A DNA stretch of 64,000 bases from Enterococcus rotai (GTDB lineage: Bacteria > Bacillota > Bacilli > Lactobacillales > Enterococcaceae), in the NCBI RefSeq assembly GCF_001465345.1, contig NZ_CP013655.1:310001-374000 (forward strand), given 5' to 3'. Numbering within the stretch: position 1 is the stretch's first letter; every line of letters begins with the position of its first letter. Under the pieces are notes generated by a model, which ran no database searches, was not told the DNA's origin, and worked only from the letters and a program-made list of their open reading frames with translations. Below, in pieces: positions 8,480 to 18,878 of the stretch. A program made the translations under genes and the position numbers.

Positions 8480-9187
8480 TCAGATACTGACTAAACGCAA
8501 TTTCGTTATATTTTTATAGATCGACAGATCCTCTATAACCTCTGCATAGGTCATGCCTTTTGGTAAATCGATCGTATAAATATTTGTGTAAATCTGCGTA
8601 TCATCAACCAATACCACATTAAAGTTAACATCTTCTATTTCGATTTTATGTTCTTCAAAATATTGATTGATAAATTCTTTTGTTTCCTGCTTGTGGATAT
8701 AACGAATTTCTAATTTTTTCGTTGTCGGAACATGAATTACTTTTCTAACTAATGTCAATGCAATGAAAACACCCACAAAACTAGTAATCGCAATAGCATA
8801 GTAGCCCATACCGATCGCAATACCTAATCCTGCTACTGCCCAAAGAGAAGCAGCTGTGGTTAAACCTGTCACCGACTGTTTGGTAACAATGATCGTTCCA
8901 GCGCCTAAGAACCCAATTCCACTCACTACTTGAGCAATTAGACGTGCTTGATCCGAACGAATCACACCAGTCAACTCTGGATGATTGATTGCATCTTGCA
9001 AAGCAGTCGCTGCAATTTCAACTTGAATCAAGGCAATAATTGTTGCACCCATACAAACTAAAATGTGTGTCCGCATACCAGCTGGTCGATTTTTGTATTG
9101 TCGTTCAAATCCAATCACGCCGCCAATCAGCATAGCCAAACATAGTCGTATAATAATCTCAGGAACTGTTAAACTTATATCCATCAT
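8480..9187 (-). CDS. MgtC/SapB family membrane protein
   Basis: 235-residue protein with a typical MgtC N-terminal membrane domain. The signature RLCLAMLIGGVIGFERQ is near residues 14-30, RPAGMRTHILVCMGA follows, and GIGFLGAGTI lies near 92-101. The C-terminal 75 residues are a soluble ACT-like domain (TKKLEIRYIHK...). MgtC proteins are linked to Mg2+-limited growth and virulence. Two starts are possible; ATG at 9187 has GGAGG at proper spacing, whereas the ATG at 9193 sits directly on the ribosome site. Appears monocistronic. Confidence 0.88.
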   Translation of the reverse strand: MMDISLTVPEIIIRLCLAMLIGGVIGFERQYKNRPAGMRTHILVCMGATIIALIQVEIAATALQDAINHPELTGVIRSDQARLIAQVVSGIGFLGAGTIIVTKQSVTGLTTAASLWAVAGLGIAIGMGYYAIAITSFVGVFIALTLVRKVIHVPTTKKLEIRYIHKQETKEFINQYFEEHKIEIEDVNFNVVLVDDTQIYTNIYTIDLPKGMTYAEVIEDLSIYKNITKLRLVSI

Positions 9188-9259
9188 ACTCATTCCTCCT
9201 ACTGCTCTTCTATTTCATTATAGCACTAATTTAGATTAAGAGAATGACGTTCCTCTCAA

Positions 9260-9308
9260 CAAAAAACTGTGCCTAGGAGCTAACTATTTAAGTTAAATCC
9301 CAGCACAG
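9260..9308 (-). terminator. Terminator of nagB
   Basis: Long imperfect hairpin with outer stem CTGTGC (9267-9272) and GCACAG (9303-9308) and inner pairs TAACT/AGTTA. On the minus strand it ends in six T. Confidence 0.75.
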
Positions 9309-9320
9309 CTCTATAAATTT

Positions 9321-10022
9321 TTATAATTTGCTTGCTGCAGCATCATCAATAATGACAACCACATCAGAATGATTTTGTAATGCACTTGCTGGTAGGTCAA
9401 CAGAAACAGGACCATCGATCATGCCTTTGATTGCATCTGCTTTCGCTTCTCCATAAGCCATTAAAATCATTTTCTTCCCTTTCATGATTGAACCAATTCC
9501 CATAGAAACAGCTCTAGTTGGTACATCTTCCACTTTTTCAAAATTACGTTTATTCGCATTGATCGTAGATTCTGTTAATTCAACAACATGAGTTAAACTA
9601 TCTAAAGGTGTTCCTGGTTCATTAAAACCAATATGTCCATTTTGGCCAATACCTAAGATTTGGATATCGATTGGATTACTATCGATAATACTTTCATAGT
9701 GCTTGCATTCAGCCGCTAGATCTTCTGCTTTTCCATTAGGTACATAGGTGTCTTTAAATGGTTTTTTATTGAATAATTGATCGTTCATGAAATAACGGTA
9801 ACTTTGATCATCTTCTCCACCTAAACCAACGTATTCATCTAAGTTTACAGAAGTCATATCAGTAAAGTCTAAATCACTTGCAGTCATTTCTTTATATAAA
9901 GTTTCTGGCGTACTTCCTGTAGCAAGACCCAAAACTTTCGCACCATTGTTCATGCCTTCTTTGATCAGTTCAAATGCTTTTTTCCCGCCTTCTTCAGCGT
10001 TCGCTACTTTGATAATTTGCAT
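9321..10022 (-). CDS. nagB: Glucosamine-6-phosphate deaminase
   Basis: Converts glucosamine-6-phosphate to fructose-6-phosphate and ammonia, linking amino-sugar catabolism to glycolysis. 233 residues is the usual length of Firmicute NagB. Visible: substrate loop [10 protein letters not shown] (32-41), catalytic NLDEYVGL (60-67, with the Asp62 region) and [14 protein letters not shown]. Ribosome site GGGAGC precedes the ATG. It is next to the capsule locus but transcribed as its own unit with its own terminator; the capsule locus uses the same amino-sugar pool through WecB. Confidence 0.96.
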   Translation of the reverse strand: MQIIKVANAEEGGKKAFELIKEGMNNGAKVLGLATGSTPETLYKEMTASDLDFTDMTSVNLDEYVGLGGEDDQSYRYFMNDQLFNKKPFKDTYVPNGKAEDLAAECKHYESIIDSNPIDIQILGIGQNGHIGFNEPGTPLDSLTHVVELTESTINANKRNFEKVEDVPTRAVSMGIGSIMKGKKMILMAYGEAKADAIKGMIDGPVSVDLPASALQNHSDVVVIIDDAAASKL

Positions 10023-10110
10023 TAAAAATTGCTCCCTTGTATTCAGATTTGGTATAGTCCAATTATAACACCGTATAAAAAAGATTTCTAGTCTAAAGTA
10101 GGTGGAAATT

Positions 10111-10146
10111 AAAAAAACTTCTATTCTGATTAAGAATAGAAGTTTT
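10111..10146 (-). terminator. Terminator of the capsule locus, after the LCP gene
   Basis: Perfect stem AACTTCTATTCT/AGAATAGAAGTT with a 5-nt loop, followed on the minus strand by a T-run. It marks the 3' end of the leftward capsule transcript. Confidence 0.88.
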
Positions 10147-10150
10147 AGCT

Positions 10151-11281
10151 TTAGTAACCATCTCCTGAATAAGGAGTTTCTTCTGCAATTACATTTTGAT
10201 CAGTATAATTGTTAGGATCAACACCTGCAGCATCTTGAGTGTAATTATAGCTATTAGAAGCATCTGATACGCCATTGCCTCCATACTCATATGAGCCAGC
10301 CTCATTACCATTAATATAACTATTATAGTTACTATTATCTTGTGCTTGCATTTTTTTATTTTCAGGTAGCCCTAGCTGCGCCCGCAGATCCGTTTGTATA
10401 TCGTATAACTTAGTTGGGTCCAAAATTTGGTAATAAATCCCACCAATTTCTTGACCCTCACCTTCTAACTGTAAAGAATCAATATCTTTGAAAGCAGGCA
10501 TATATTTTTTCTGGATATCAACCATATTGTCCCAAGTTAAGTCAGTTTTTACATTATCTTTTACTGCATCTAAAATTTTTCTATATTTAGCAACACCATC
10601 TAAACTGATGACTTTATTGACAATTTTTTCAACAACTTCTCTTTGACGACGCTGACGCCCAATATCGCCTTCCGGATCTTCCTCACGCATCCGTGCATAG
10701 GCTAGGCCAGTCTCACTATCAAGTTTGATATGACCTTTAGGAACTGTAATACCATCTAACGTAAATTCAAATGGGTTATCCACTTCAATACCGCCTACAG
10801 CATCAATTAAATCTTTCATACCTTTCATATTGATCGATACATAATTATCAATTGGAATATCCAATAGATTTTCAACCGTATCAATCGCCATCTTCGCACC
10901 ACCAAAAGCATAGGCGTGATTTAATTTATCTTCGGTCCCATATCCAACAATATCAGTTAAAATATCCCGATCCAAACTAATCATTGTGGATTTTTTTTCT
11001 TTAGGATTAATAGTAACTACCATAGTCGTATCAGAACGACCTTGTTCTGTTCGTCCTAAATCTCCAGTATCGATTCCCATCAGTAAAACCGAAAAAGGTT
11101 CTTGTGCATCGATGTTGACAGCCGTCTCTCTTCGTTTAGAAGTTCGATCGATTGATTCATAGACACCTTTTACGGTACCAGTTGCATCTGAATACATTTT
11201 AATCCCATATGCACAAAAACCCGCAACTGAAACAAGAACTAATCCTAAAGCAGTTAATATTACTTTTTTCCATAGGTTCAT
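10151..11281 (-). CDS. LytR-CpsA-Psr (LCP) family glycopolymer-peptidoglycan ligase
   Basis: LCP proteins transfer lipid-linked capsule or teichoic acid chains to peptidoglycan outside the membrane. 376 residues: one N-terminal TM helix (about 6-25), then the LCP domain with [40 protein letters not shown] and [17 protein letters not shown], including the arginines that bind the pyrophosphate lipid. The last 60 or so residues are a low-complexity tail rich in N, Y, G and D. ATG 11281 has GAGGAAG at good spacing, unlike the in-frame ATG at 11296. As last gene of the capsule locus it probably attaches the polymer to the wall. Confidence 0.9.
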   Translation of the reverse strand: MNLWKKVILTALGLVLVSVAGFCAYGIKMYSDATGTVKGVYESIDRTSKRRETAVNIDAQEPFSVLLMGIDTGDLGRTEQGRSDTTMVVTINPKEKKSTMISLDRDILTDIVGYGTEDKLNHAYAFGGAKMAIDTVENLLDIPIDNYVSINMKGMKDLIDAVGGIEVDNPFEFTLDGITVPKGHIKLDSETGLAYARMREEDPEGDIGRQRRQREVVEKIVNKVISLDGVAKYRKILDAVKDNVKTDLTWDNMVDIQKKYMPAFKDIDSLQLEGEGQEIGGIYYQILDPTKLYDIQTDLRAQLGLPENKKMQAQDNSNYNSYINGNEAGSYEYGGNGVSDASNSYNYTQDAAGVDPNNYTDQNVIAEETPYSGDGY

Positions 11282-11512
11282 AAGACACTTCCTCATTTTT
11301 GCAAGAATAATTCATGAAACCTATTTTCTCACAATTTGAATCATGCCGCAACTTTTTTGGGGAATTGGCATGATATCTTAATGTATTTGTAAAAAACGAT
11401 TTAACTAAACCAAGTGATATATTCAAATTTCTTATTCAATACTGGAATAAAGACAGAAAAAAACTATCCCACTTCTCTTAGCTAAACATTATCACTTTGT
11501 TGATTTACTACA

Positions 11513-12631
11513 TTAGTTAAATGATGCACTATTAGCAATAATTTCTAGGATACGTTGAGAAGCATTACCATCTCCATAGGGATTTTTAGTTCGTGACATT
11601 TCCTGGTATTTTTGAGGATTCTCTAGTAGCTCTGATACCGCTAAAAACACATCTTGTGTCTTTGTTCCAACTAACTTTAAGGTACCAGCATCAACACCTT
11701 CCGGCCGCTCCGTGGAATCTCTCAAAACTAATACTGGAACTCCTAAAGAAGGTGCTTCTTCTTGAACGCCACCTGAATCGCTAAGAATTAAATAGCTTCT
11801 TGCTGATATATTGTGAAAATCAATTACATCCAAGGGTTCAATTAAGTGAATTCGAGGATGATTTTCTAAAAACTCATTGACCAAATCTCGAACTATGGGA
11901 TTTAAATGTACTGGAAAAACAACTTCAACATCTTCAAAAGTATCTGCAATTTTCTGAACTGCTTTAAATACTTCTTCCATAGGTGCACCTAAATTCTCTC
12001 TTCTATGCATCGTCATTAAAAGTATTCTATGAGATGAAGGAATCTGTGTCAAAATGGGATGCTGATAATCAGTTTTTACAGTAGATTTTAATGCATCAAT
12101 TGCCGTATTACCTGTAACAAAAATCTGTTTAGCAGGATGATTCTCTTTTATCAAATTTTTTCGACTTTGTTCTGTGGGGGCAAAATAAAAATCAGATAAG
12201 ACATCTGTAACTTGCCTATTCATCTCTTCTGGAAATGGTGATTGTAAATTTCCAGTCCTAAGCCCAGCTTCAACATGACAAATTTTTACGTGATGATAAA
12301 ATGCAGAGATACTTGCCGCGAATGCTGTTGTTGTATCTCCATGTACCAAAATAACATCTGGTTGTGTTTCCTCAATTATTGGATCTAAGCCGACCAGAAC
12401 ACTGGCAGTAATCATTGACAATGTTTGATTTTTCTTCATAATGTTTAAATCATAATCTGGTACAATATGAAAAGCATCTAAAACCTGATCTAACATTTCA
12501 CGATGTTGAGCAGTAACCACCACAATAGATTCAAATTGATTTTTTTGAAATTTTAAAGCCTGAACAACTGGAGCCATCTTGATAGCTTCGGGCCTAGTTC
12601 CAAAGATAGCCATTACTTTTATTTTTTTCAC
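11513..12631 (-). CDS. wecB: UDP-N-acetylglucosamine 2-epimerase (non-hydrolysing)
   Basis: Interconverts UDP-GlcNAc and UDP-ManNAc in the cytoplasm. 372 residues, typical for WecB/MnaA. Landmarks: FGTRPEAIKMAP (10-21), VHGDTTTAFA near 95, HVEAGLRTGN near 119, EEMNRQVTD, the GNT segment, TMHRREN, SDSGGVQEEAP and LVLRDSTERPEGVDAGT. It lies 21 bp after wecC in transcription order and feeds it. A decayed paralog of this gene is found at 47871-48243. Confidence 0.95.
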   Translation of the reverse strand: MKKIKVMAIFGTRPEAIKMAPVVQALKFQKNQFESIVVVTAQHREMLDQVLDAFHIVPDYDLNIMKKNQTLSMITASVLVGLDPIIEETQPDVILVHGDTTTAFAASISAFYHHVKICHVEAGLRTGNLQSPFPEEMNRQVTDVLSDFYFAPTEQSRKNLIKENHPAKQIFVTGNTAIDALKSTVKTDYQHPILTQIPSSHRILLMTMHRRENLGAPMEEVFKAVQKIADTFEDVEVVFPVHLNPIVRDLVNEFLENHPRIHLIEPLDVIDFHNISARSYLILSDSGGVQEEAPSLGVPVLVLRDSTERPEGVDAGTLKLVGTKTQDVFLAVSELLENPQKYQEMSRTKNPYGDGNASQRILEIIANSASFN

Positions 12632-12652
12632 GGTATTCCCTCCAAAGAAACA

Positions 12653-13867
12653 TTATAATTTATAGCTGTTTTCAATAATATTTTGTGTATCCAAAATAAC
12701 TTTATCTATAATTTTTGAAACATTTTTTTTAATATGTGTATGTGCAACCATAACCACAATTAATTCGGTCTGAGCAAGAAACTCATCGAAATTCATTAAC
12801 TGGTTATCTATAATTTGAGTTGTTAGCATTGGATCATAGACTTTTAAAGGTGGTGCTAAATGTTTTTCCATTTTTTCAAGTAATTGTAAGGTTGGACTTT
12901 CCCTTACATCGTCTACATCAGGTTTATAAGTCAGTCCATACAAACCAATTTTATTCATATCTGTTATCTGATATTTTTTCATAAGTGTATGAATTCTCTC
13001 AAGAACATGCTCTGGCATTGAATCATTGATTTCTCTCGCTGTTAAAATAATGTTTGCTAAGCCAGGATAGTCCCCTACTAAAAACCATGGATCAACAGAA
13101 ATACAATGACCACCAACACCAGGTCCAGGATTTAAAATATTCACACGAGGATGCATATTTGCAATATCAATAATTTTATGAACATCCAGATTATCAAAAC
13201 GACAAATCTTTGTTAGTTCATTTGCAAAAGCAATATTAATATCTCTATATGTATTTTCTACAACCTTTGTCATTTCAGCAGTTCTAATATCTGTAACAAC
13301 AATTTCCGCTTTACAAAAAGACTGATAGATAGATTTTACTTGTAACCCAATTTTTTCATCATCTGCCCCAATTGTTCTAGAATTATAATTTAATTCTTCA
13401 ATCATATTACCAGGTAAAATTCTTTCTGGTGCATGAACTAAATGAATTAATTTATTAGTTTGAGACATCCACTTTTCAACAATCGGTCGAATATATTTAT
13501 CAATCGTTCCAGGAGAAACGGTTGACTCAATGACTAAAATCGTTTCTTCGGCACATACTTTGATAATACTTTCAACTGCTTTAATAATAAAATTAGGATC
13601 AACTTTTTTATTTTCTTTCTCATAAGGAGTTGGAACAGTCACAATATACTTATTTGTTGTAACATAATCTGTTGTAAATACTATTTCTTGATTGATAGCT
13701 TGTGTAAATAGTTCTTTTAAGCCTTTTTCTTCAAAAGTTGTTTCCCCAGCATTTAACGTCTGAACTAATTCTTTATTGTAATCTGTTCCGACTATTTTTT
13801 TTCCATTAGCAGCCAATATTAAAGCAGTTGGCAATCCAATATAACCTAACCCTATTATGTTAATCAT
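12653..13867 (-). CDS. wecC: UDP-N-acetyl-D-mannosamine dehydrogenase
   Basis: Oxidises UDP-ManNAc twice with NAD to UDP-ManNAcA (N-acetylmannosaminuronate), an acidic capsule sugar. 404 residues. Rossmann motif GLGYIGLPTA (6-15), TVPTPY near 77-82, and the catalytic cysteine Cys255 in GPGVGGHCISVDP; YGLTYKPDVDDVRESPT lies in the C-terminal nucleotide-binding domain. UDP-Glc dehydrogenases share the fold, but adjacency to wecB and the sequence type favour UDP-ManNAc. Sits between wecB and the glycosyltransferase genes in one operon. Confidence 0.92.
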   Translation of the reverse strand: MINIIGLGYIGLPTALILAANGKKIVGTDYNKELVQTLNAGETTFEEKGLKELFTQAINQEIVFTTDYVTTNKYIVTVPTPYEKENKKVDPNFIIKAVESIIKVCAEETILVIESTVSPGTIDKYIRPIVEKWMSQTNKLIHLVHAPERILPGNMIEELNYNSRTIGADDEKIGLQVKSIYQSFCKAEIVVTDIRTAEMTKVVENTYRDINIAFANELTKICRFDNLDVHKIIDIANMHPRVNILNPGPGVGGHCISVDPWFLVGDYPGLANIILTAREINDSMPEHVLERIHTLMKKYQITDMNKIGLYGLTYKPDVDDVRESPTLQLLEKMEKHLAPPLKVYDPMLTTQIIDNQLMNFDEFLAQTELIVVMVAHTHIKKNVSKIIDKVILDTQNIIENSYKL

Positions 13868-13874
13868 ATTCTAT

Positions 13875-15035
13875 TCACTCACTTTCTAAAAATAGTGTTT
13901 CGTATTCATCAACAATTTTACTCCAAGAATAATGTTGAATAATTCTTTTTTCTGCTTCATTTTTCATGTAATTGATTTCATCGATACTTAAACAATCACA
14001 ATAATCAATCAAATGAGCCAAATTATTTTTTTGTTTTGTAAAATAATAGGCACCTTCCCTGCCAACTTCTTTGTTAAATACTACATCTAATAACAAATTG
14101 AGTTTCGTTGATGCTAATGCTTCCAATAAAGATGGATTTGTACCACCAACTTCATGCCCATGTAAATATCCATACGCCATTTCCCTTACTTTTTTTAATA
14201 ATTCTTGATCGTATATCGTTCCCACAAATTTTATCCTAGAATCTGTTGTAAAATTTGTTGCTTTTGATAAATCTTCATAAAAATCATTTTTTTCCACATT
14301 TGATATAATAACTAAACTTTTACTAGATTTAGATTTCATAAATTCGCTAATCATCAACTTATAATTATTTTCCGGTACAAATCTACCTACAATCAAATAA
14401 TAATTCCCTGCTTCAATTTTATGTCTATTGAACCAGTCAATAACCCTCAGATCATCATCATTACAAATTGATTTTACGACATCAGCGCCATAAGCAATAA
14501 AAGTTGTTTTAGGTGAAAATTGACGATATTTTTCTTTTATATAAGCTTCAATTCCAACTGAATCACAAATTAACAAATCACTATGTTTAACCATTAATCT
14601 TTCTGAATATTTCCAATAAGCCCTTATTAATTTAGACCATTTGCTCCGTTTCCATTCATGACCATCTGGATTAACATAAAGTTTAACACCTAATTTATTT
14701 AATTTTTTTTTGTAATATCCAATAAGTGGACCTATCCTACAAGCTAATATGTAAATCGTACAATCTGAAAGATGATTACTTTTTATATATTTTATCGTCT
14801 TTTTTAAACTCATCAAATCATAAAAAACTGCTCTTGAACTACCAACATTCGGTATAGAAATATTAAAACAACGCGCACTATTATATTCAAACTCTTCAGT
14901 ATTTTGCGATAAGCAAGATACATGATACTTTATGCTATTTGTTACTTTTTTTTTAGTAAGGGAATCAACAAAAGTCTCAAATCCTCCATAATTTGCAGGA
15001 ATTCCTTTGGAACCTAATATGAAAATATTTTTCAT
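13875..15035 (-). CDS. Glycosyltransferase with DUF1972 (rhamnosyltransferase-type) N-domain
   Basis: 386-residue GT-B enzyme. The N-terminus IFILGSKGIPANYGGFETFVDSL is the DUF1972 signature seen in capsule rhamnosyltransferases such as Cps2T/WchF. The C-terminal half has the GT4 donor site (VGRFVPENNY, HGHEVGGTNPSLLEALA). A rhamnosyl donor is a family-based guess; no rhamnose synthesis genes are in the window. Its ATG overlaps the TGA of the preceding gene (ATGA), which shows translational coupling. Strongly AT-rich codon use. Confidence 0.85.
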   Translation of the reverse strand: MKNIFILGSKGIPANYGGFETFVDSLTKKKVTNSIKYHVSCLSQNTEEFEYNSARCFNISIPNVGSSRAVFYDLMSLKKTIKYIKSNHLSDCTIYILACRIGPLIGYYKKKLNKLGVKLYVNPDGHEWKRSKWSKLIRAYWKYSERLMVKHSDLLICDSVGIEAYIKEKYRQFSPKTTFIAYGADVVKSICNDDDLRVIDWFNRHKIEAGNYYLIVGRFVPENNYKLMISEFMKSKSSKSLVIISNVEKNDFYEDLSKATNFTTDSRIKFVGTIYDQELLKKVREMAYGYLHGHEVGGTNPSLLEALASTKLNLLLDVVFNKEVGREGAYYFTKQKNNLAHLIDYCDCLSIDEINYMKNEAEKRIIQHYSWSKIVDEYETLFLESE

Positions 15036-16387
15036 TCCGTATAACCAGCCTTCCTATATAGTTCTAAAATTCTTTTAGTATGTCGTTTCATATCAAATGT
15101 AATGTCCATATTTAAAATATTTTTATTGACCTGATTAATTAGTTCTCGATTTTCTAGCAACTCCTGAATCTTTACTTTTAAATCATTTACATCTGGATTA
15201 AAAATGAAGCCTGTTACATTATCATTAATTAATTCACTACTTCCAACGTTTGTTGAAAATAAAATAGGTATCCCATATGATAAAGCTTCCAATGCCACAA
15301 AGCCAAACGTTTCTTTCCATACACTTGGAACAACTAGCAAATCTGTACAATTAAAAATTTCCATTAACTGTTGCTGCTGATACCGGCCCTTGAATGAAAA
15401 GTAATAATCATTATAGTCTTTGGGTTCTCTATCATCTCCATAAAAATTTAAATGCCAATCATTAATATTCTCTTCCAACAAACGTTGAAAAGTATTATAA
15501 ATTAGATTAAAACCTTTATATACCTCTTGTGGTCCTAAATAAGTTATTTTTAGTGGTTCATTTTTTGTGACTATATACTCTTTTCTTCTATCTTCTATAG
15601 ATTTATGTGTAATCGGAACTACAACCCCATCGCATTGCAAAAATTTTTCAAACTCTACTTTAGCAAGTTCACTATTAAAATGAAATAGATCAACAAGTGA
15701 AAACATTTGAAGATAATAGTTTCTTAATTTTATTTGATTTCTATTTTCTTCTGTAGAATAATTTTGTCTCTTTTTTGCAGCAACACTATTCTTTTTTCTT
15801 TTTCGTAAAAACTTAACTACTTGTGTGTCTTTAATCAATTTATATGTTTTTGTCTGCATAGCGACTAACAGTTTCTTAGAAAAGGGCGAATCACCGCAAA
15901 CAGAACAGCTTACATCACAATTAGTAGCTAAATACTCTATATCACCAGCCAAAATTTGGGGACATAAACCATAATAATCATGACTAGTATAAATTATTTT
16001 TATTTTTAATCTCTTTGCCGCAAGTAAAAACTCAATAGGAAGCCCCATTAATGTGTGAACGTGCACAAGATGAATATGATTATCTGATAAAAATTCTAAA
16101 AAAAGATGTTCATTGTTTGGTTTCATAAATAATTTAGCCTCACCAATTCCATTCAATAAAGGAATAGGTAAAGGATTTATTAATTCAAAAAGAGTTATAT
16201 CATTATAATCACTTTTTCGTTTTATTTTGGATTTACCAGACAACTGATAACTACCTGGAAAGAGTAAACAGACTTTATATCCAAATTCTAGCTCTGTTTC
16301 CATTAAATCAATAGAATACTTTGTTAACCCACCTGTCCGATAAGGAGGAACACCTAATGTATAGTGAAGTATAGACACCCAGATCAC
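15032..16387 (-). CDS. Family 4 glycosyltransferase with a cysteine-rich insert
   Basis: 451-residue GT-B/GT4 enzyme for capsule repeat-unit assembly. The acceptor domain begins with the glycine loop PPYRTGGLTKY. An insert at about 143-172 holds five cysteines (LCPQ, NCDVSCSVCGD), a pattern seen in a subset of GT4 proteins that may bind a metal. The donor site is LLVVPSVWKETFGFVALEAL near the C-terminus. The start is GTG at 16387, or GTG four codons later; neither has a strong ribosome site. Donor sugar unknown. Confidence 0.82.
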   Translation of the reverse strand: MIWVSILHYTLGVPPYRTGGLTKYSIDLMETELEFGYKVCLLFPGSYQLSGKSKIKRKSDYNDITLFELINPLPIPLLNGIGEAKLFMKPNNEHLFLEFLSDNHIHLVHVHTLMGLPIEFLLAAKRLKIKIIYTSHDYYGLCPQILAGDIEYLATNCDVSCSVCGDSPFSKKLLVAMQTKTYKLIKDTQVVKFLRKRKKNSVAAKKRQNYSTEENRNQIKLRNYYLQMFSLVDLFHFNSELAKVEFEKFLQCDGVVVPITHKSIEDRRKEYIVTKNEPLKITYLGPQEVYKGFNLIYNTFQRLLEENINDWHLNFYGDDREPKDYNDYYFSFKGRYQQQQLMEIFNCTDLLVVPSVWKETFGFVALEALSYGIPILFSTNVGSSELINDNVTGFIFNPDVNDLKVKIQELLENRELINQVNKNILNMDITFDMKRHTKRILELYRKAGYTE

Positions 16388-16483
16388 CCAATCTCATTGT
16401 TTTTGACTAATTAACTTCTCTATTACTGCTGCATTAAATTAGAGAAGTCTAATCCAGTACTTTGACATTTATACTGTTTAATA

Positions 16484-17548
16484 TTATTCAGAAGATAAAA
16501 TCGTATCAATCATATCTACTCTATTTGACCACATATTATTTTTTTTGTACTCCCTAATTTTTTCCTTATAAAATAAATATTTTTCCCTATCTTCCATCAA
16601 ATCAATTATTTTTTCAGCAAACTCTTCCTTAGTATGATCTGTAACTATTCCAATTTGTTTTTCTTTGATAAACTCCCCAACTTCTCCATGATCAATAGAG
16701 ATAATTGGTTTTTCAAAGCTAATGTATTCAAACAGCTTAACTGGCAAACATAATTTTGTATACTCATCACCATTTCTAGGTATGATCGTCACAGAAGATT
16801 TATCATAAACTTCTTTAATAGTTTCCTTTGAACAATGAAAAATTGAAAGCCACTGACACATTTCATTCATTTTTATTAATCGTAAATTTTCATCATATTC
16901 TTCTTTTCTACAAACAATATTTAACCTAACTCGCTCTTCACTTCTATTAATGTAGCTAAAAACATCCAATAGCAAATCAATTCCACTAAATTGATTTGCT
17001 AATTCACCCACATATAAAGCTGCTTTTTCCGTGAAAAGAGGTTCATCAATATCATCACAACCTGGTGGTAATAATTCTACTGTTGCATTGGGTATATATT
17101 TTAGGAGTTCCTTTTTAAAGGTTTCACTTTGGACAAAAATAACGTCACAAATTTTGTTTAAAAAATGAATATATCTTTTATTAACAAACGGAACTAGAAA
17201 ATTCTTTAAAGTTCCAGTTGATACTTTGATCTTATACGCCCAGTACATATCGCGATAATACAAAGCTATTTGTCCAATATTCAGCTTTTTCAATAGAAAT
17301 AGTAACTTAGTATCTGTCCACCTAGTAACCCCAACTCGCGATTCGATATAGCAATAATCATATACTGTCTTTTTTTTTCTTAACTGATAAAAAATTTTAA
17401 ACCGCTCGCTCGCATTTTCTCCTTGAATAACATCAACTTTTTTATATTTCTTTTCTAATTCTTTTCTTATCGTCATTGAACGAACTGTTGGCCCTGAGTT
17501 CAAGTTATTGTTGTTTATATCTGTTAATATAATATACAAAACATTCAT
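16484..17548 (-). CDS. Putative glycosyltransferase (GT4-like)
   Basis: 354-residue GT-B-like protein. The N-terminal NSGPTVRSMTIRKELEKK fits the acceptor-side glycine loop. A middle LYVGELANQFSGIDLLL and the C-terminal VTIIPRNG and LPVKLFEYISFEKPIISID with a downstream Glu resemble the GT4 donor site, but the EX7E pattern is weaker than in neighbours. It overlaps the 3' end of the wzy-like gene by 4 bp. The specificity cannot be read from sequence. Confidence 0.75.
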   Translation of the reverse strand: MNVLYIILTDINNNNLNSGPTVRSMTIRKELEKKYKKVDVIQGENASERFKIFYQLRKKKTVYDYCYIESRVGVTRWTDTKLLFLLKKLNIGQIALYYRDMYWAYKIKVSTGTLKNFLVPFVNKRYIHFLNKICDVIFVQSETFKKELLKYIPNATVELLPPGCDDIDEPLFTEKAALYVGELANQFSGIDLLLDVFSYINRSEERVRLNIVCRKEEYDENLRLIKMNEMCQWLSIFHCSKETIKEVYDKSSVTIIPRNGDEYTKLCLPVKLFEYISFEKPIISIDHGEVGEFIKEKQIGIVTDHTKEEFAEKIIDLMEDREKYLFYKEKIREYKKNNMWSNRVDMIDTILSSE

Positions 17549-18864
17549 ATTAATGTTTCCCCCTGATTAACCATTCTTATATTTTTCAAATTTAAAAACA
17601 ATAAAAAAATGAAAGATACTGTTGGTGTATAAATGATTTGTGCATTCATATATGTGGTAAGGATCAAGCTCAATATATAGCTAATAAGCAATGTCGCAAA
17701 TAGCAGATTTTTAGTTTCTTTATAACAAAGGATCAAATACCAGATTGACTTTATTAACAATATACCAAACAAGCCTAAACCTATTAATCCAAACTTAACT
17801 CCTAAAGTAAGGTAAATATTATCAATAAAATTTCCTACAAAAGAATACTTAAAATCTTGACTATACACTGTCAGCTGAGCTCCTATTCCTTCTCCCAGCT
17901 TATTATCTATCACTCTATTCCATGCAATTTGATTAGAATTACTTCGAACATTTAAAGACTCCAAATAATTTGTAGAAAATCGATTTTGTAAAATCCCTCC
18001 AGTTTCATTACTAGTATTAAATTCACTCCGCAGGCCAACAGATAAAACTAAAACAGTTAGTATAGCTGCTGCTAGCAAGAAAATACTTTTCACACCTATT
18101 TTTTTTGATTGAATTGCTTTAAATGCTACATAGAGATGAATTAAGATTAAACTTGCAATTGCTAACAAAATTAGTGTTCTATTCTGAGAAAGCAAAATTG
18201 CAATAATATTTAATAGGAAAATGCATAATGACAAAATCTTCTTTGGTTTCTTTTTAGAAATTAATTTGTAGTAGAGTAGGCTACTAGTAAATAACAAAAA
18301 AGAAGTATTTCCAAAAGCAATTCTGTTGGTTCCTTCCCACCAAGTACTCAGCCTTTCTCCGTAAATCAATGATAATGAGTCTTTAAAAAACAGAGAAATA
18401 ATAATAATAATAACTGAATAAATAACGCTCATAATACATACTACATTTAGGGTCCGAAAAAAATCTTCTTTATCTTTTACACAAAATTGAATAACTAAAT
18501 ACAAGACAAACTTATTCATGTAAATTTTTAAATCTTCATTTACAAAAGCATTCCCATTAGTTATTCCAATAGCAAAATATATCAACACTAGCACTAGAAG
18601 AAGCAGAAAATAGAAATCCTTTCCCTTAAATAAAATTGTTTCGCTTTTTAACAATTTAAGAGCCCACAACACTAATATAAGAAAACTAATATAGAAAGAT
18701 ATATTAATCTCAAAAATATCTAGCATCAACTTACTTGTTATATATGCATTATTAGGAAAAGCAAAAATCGAAAATAATAGAACTGTGAAAAGCTTATTTT
18801 TTTCGTTATTCATTAAAAACCATGTACCTATCAGTAATAATATATATCCCAATATCTTCCTCAC
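17545..18864 (-). CDS. Oligosaccharide repeat-unit polymerase (Wzy-like)
   Basis: 439-residue integral membrane protein with about 11-12 hydrophobic segments and a large extracytoplasmic loop (about 280-335, with RNRFSTNYLESLNVRSNSNQIAW-type polar sequence). This topology and the position between glycosyltransferases and the flippase gene fit Wzy, which joins repeat units on the outer face of the membrane. Wzy proteins are poorly conserved, so the call rests on topology and context. The start is GTG at 18864 with a weak ribosome site. Low GC. Confidence 0.78.
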   Translation of the reverse strand: MRKILGYILLLIGTWFLMNNEKNKLFTVLLFSIFAFPNNAYITSKLMLDIFEINISFYISFLILVLWALKLLKSETILFKGKDFYFLLLLVLVLIYFAIGITNGNAFVNEDLKIYMNKFVLYLVIQFCVKDKEDFFRTLNVVCIMSVIYSVIIIIISLFFKDSLSLIYGERLSTWWEGTNRIAFGNTSFLLFTSSLLYYKLISKKKPKKILSLCIFLLNIIAILLSQNRTLILLAIASLILIHLYVAFKAIQSKKIGVKSIFLLAAAILTVLVLSVGLRSEFNTSNETGGILQNRFSTNYLESLNVRSNSNQIAWNRVIDNKLGEGIGAQLTVYSQDFKYSFVGNFIDNIYLTLGVKFGLIGLGLFGILLIKSIWYLILCYKETKNLLFATLLISYILSLILTTYMNAQIIYTPTVSFIFLLFLNLKNIRMVNQGETLI

Positions 18865-18878
18865 TTTCGTCAGAAAAG

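Noticed and set aside
11199-11426. 75-residue open frame upstream of the LCP gene
   Set aside because: Overlaps the N-terminus of the LCP gene in another frame and has no family match.
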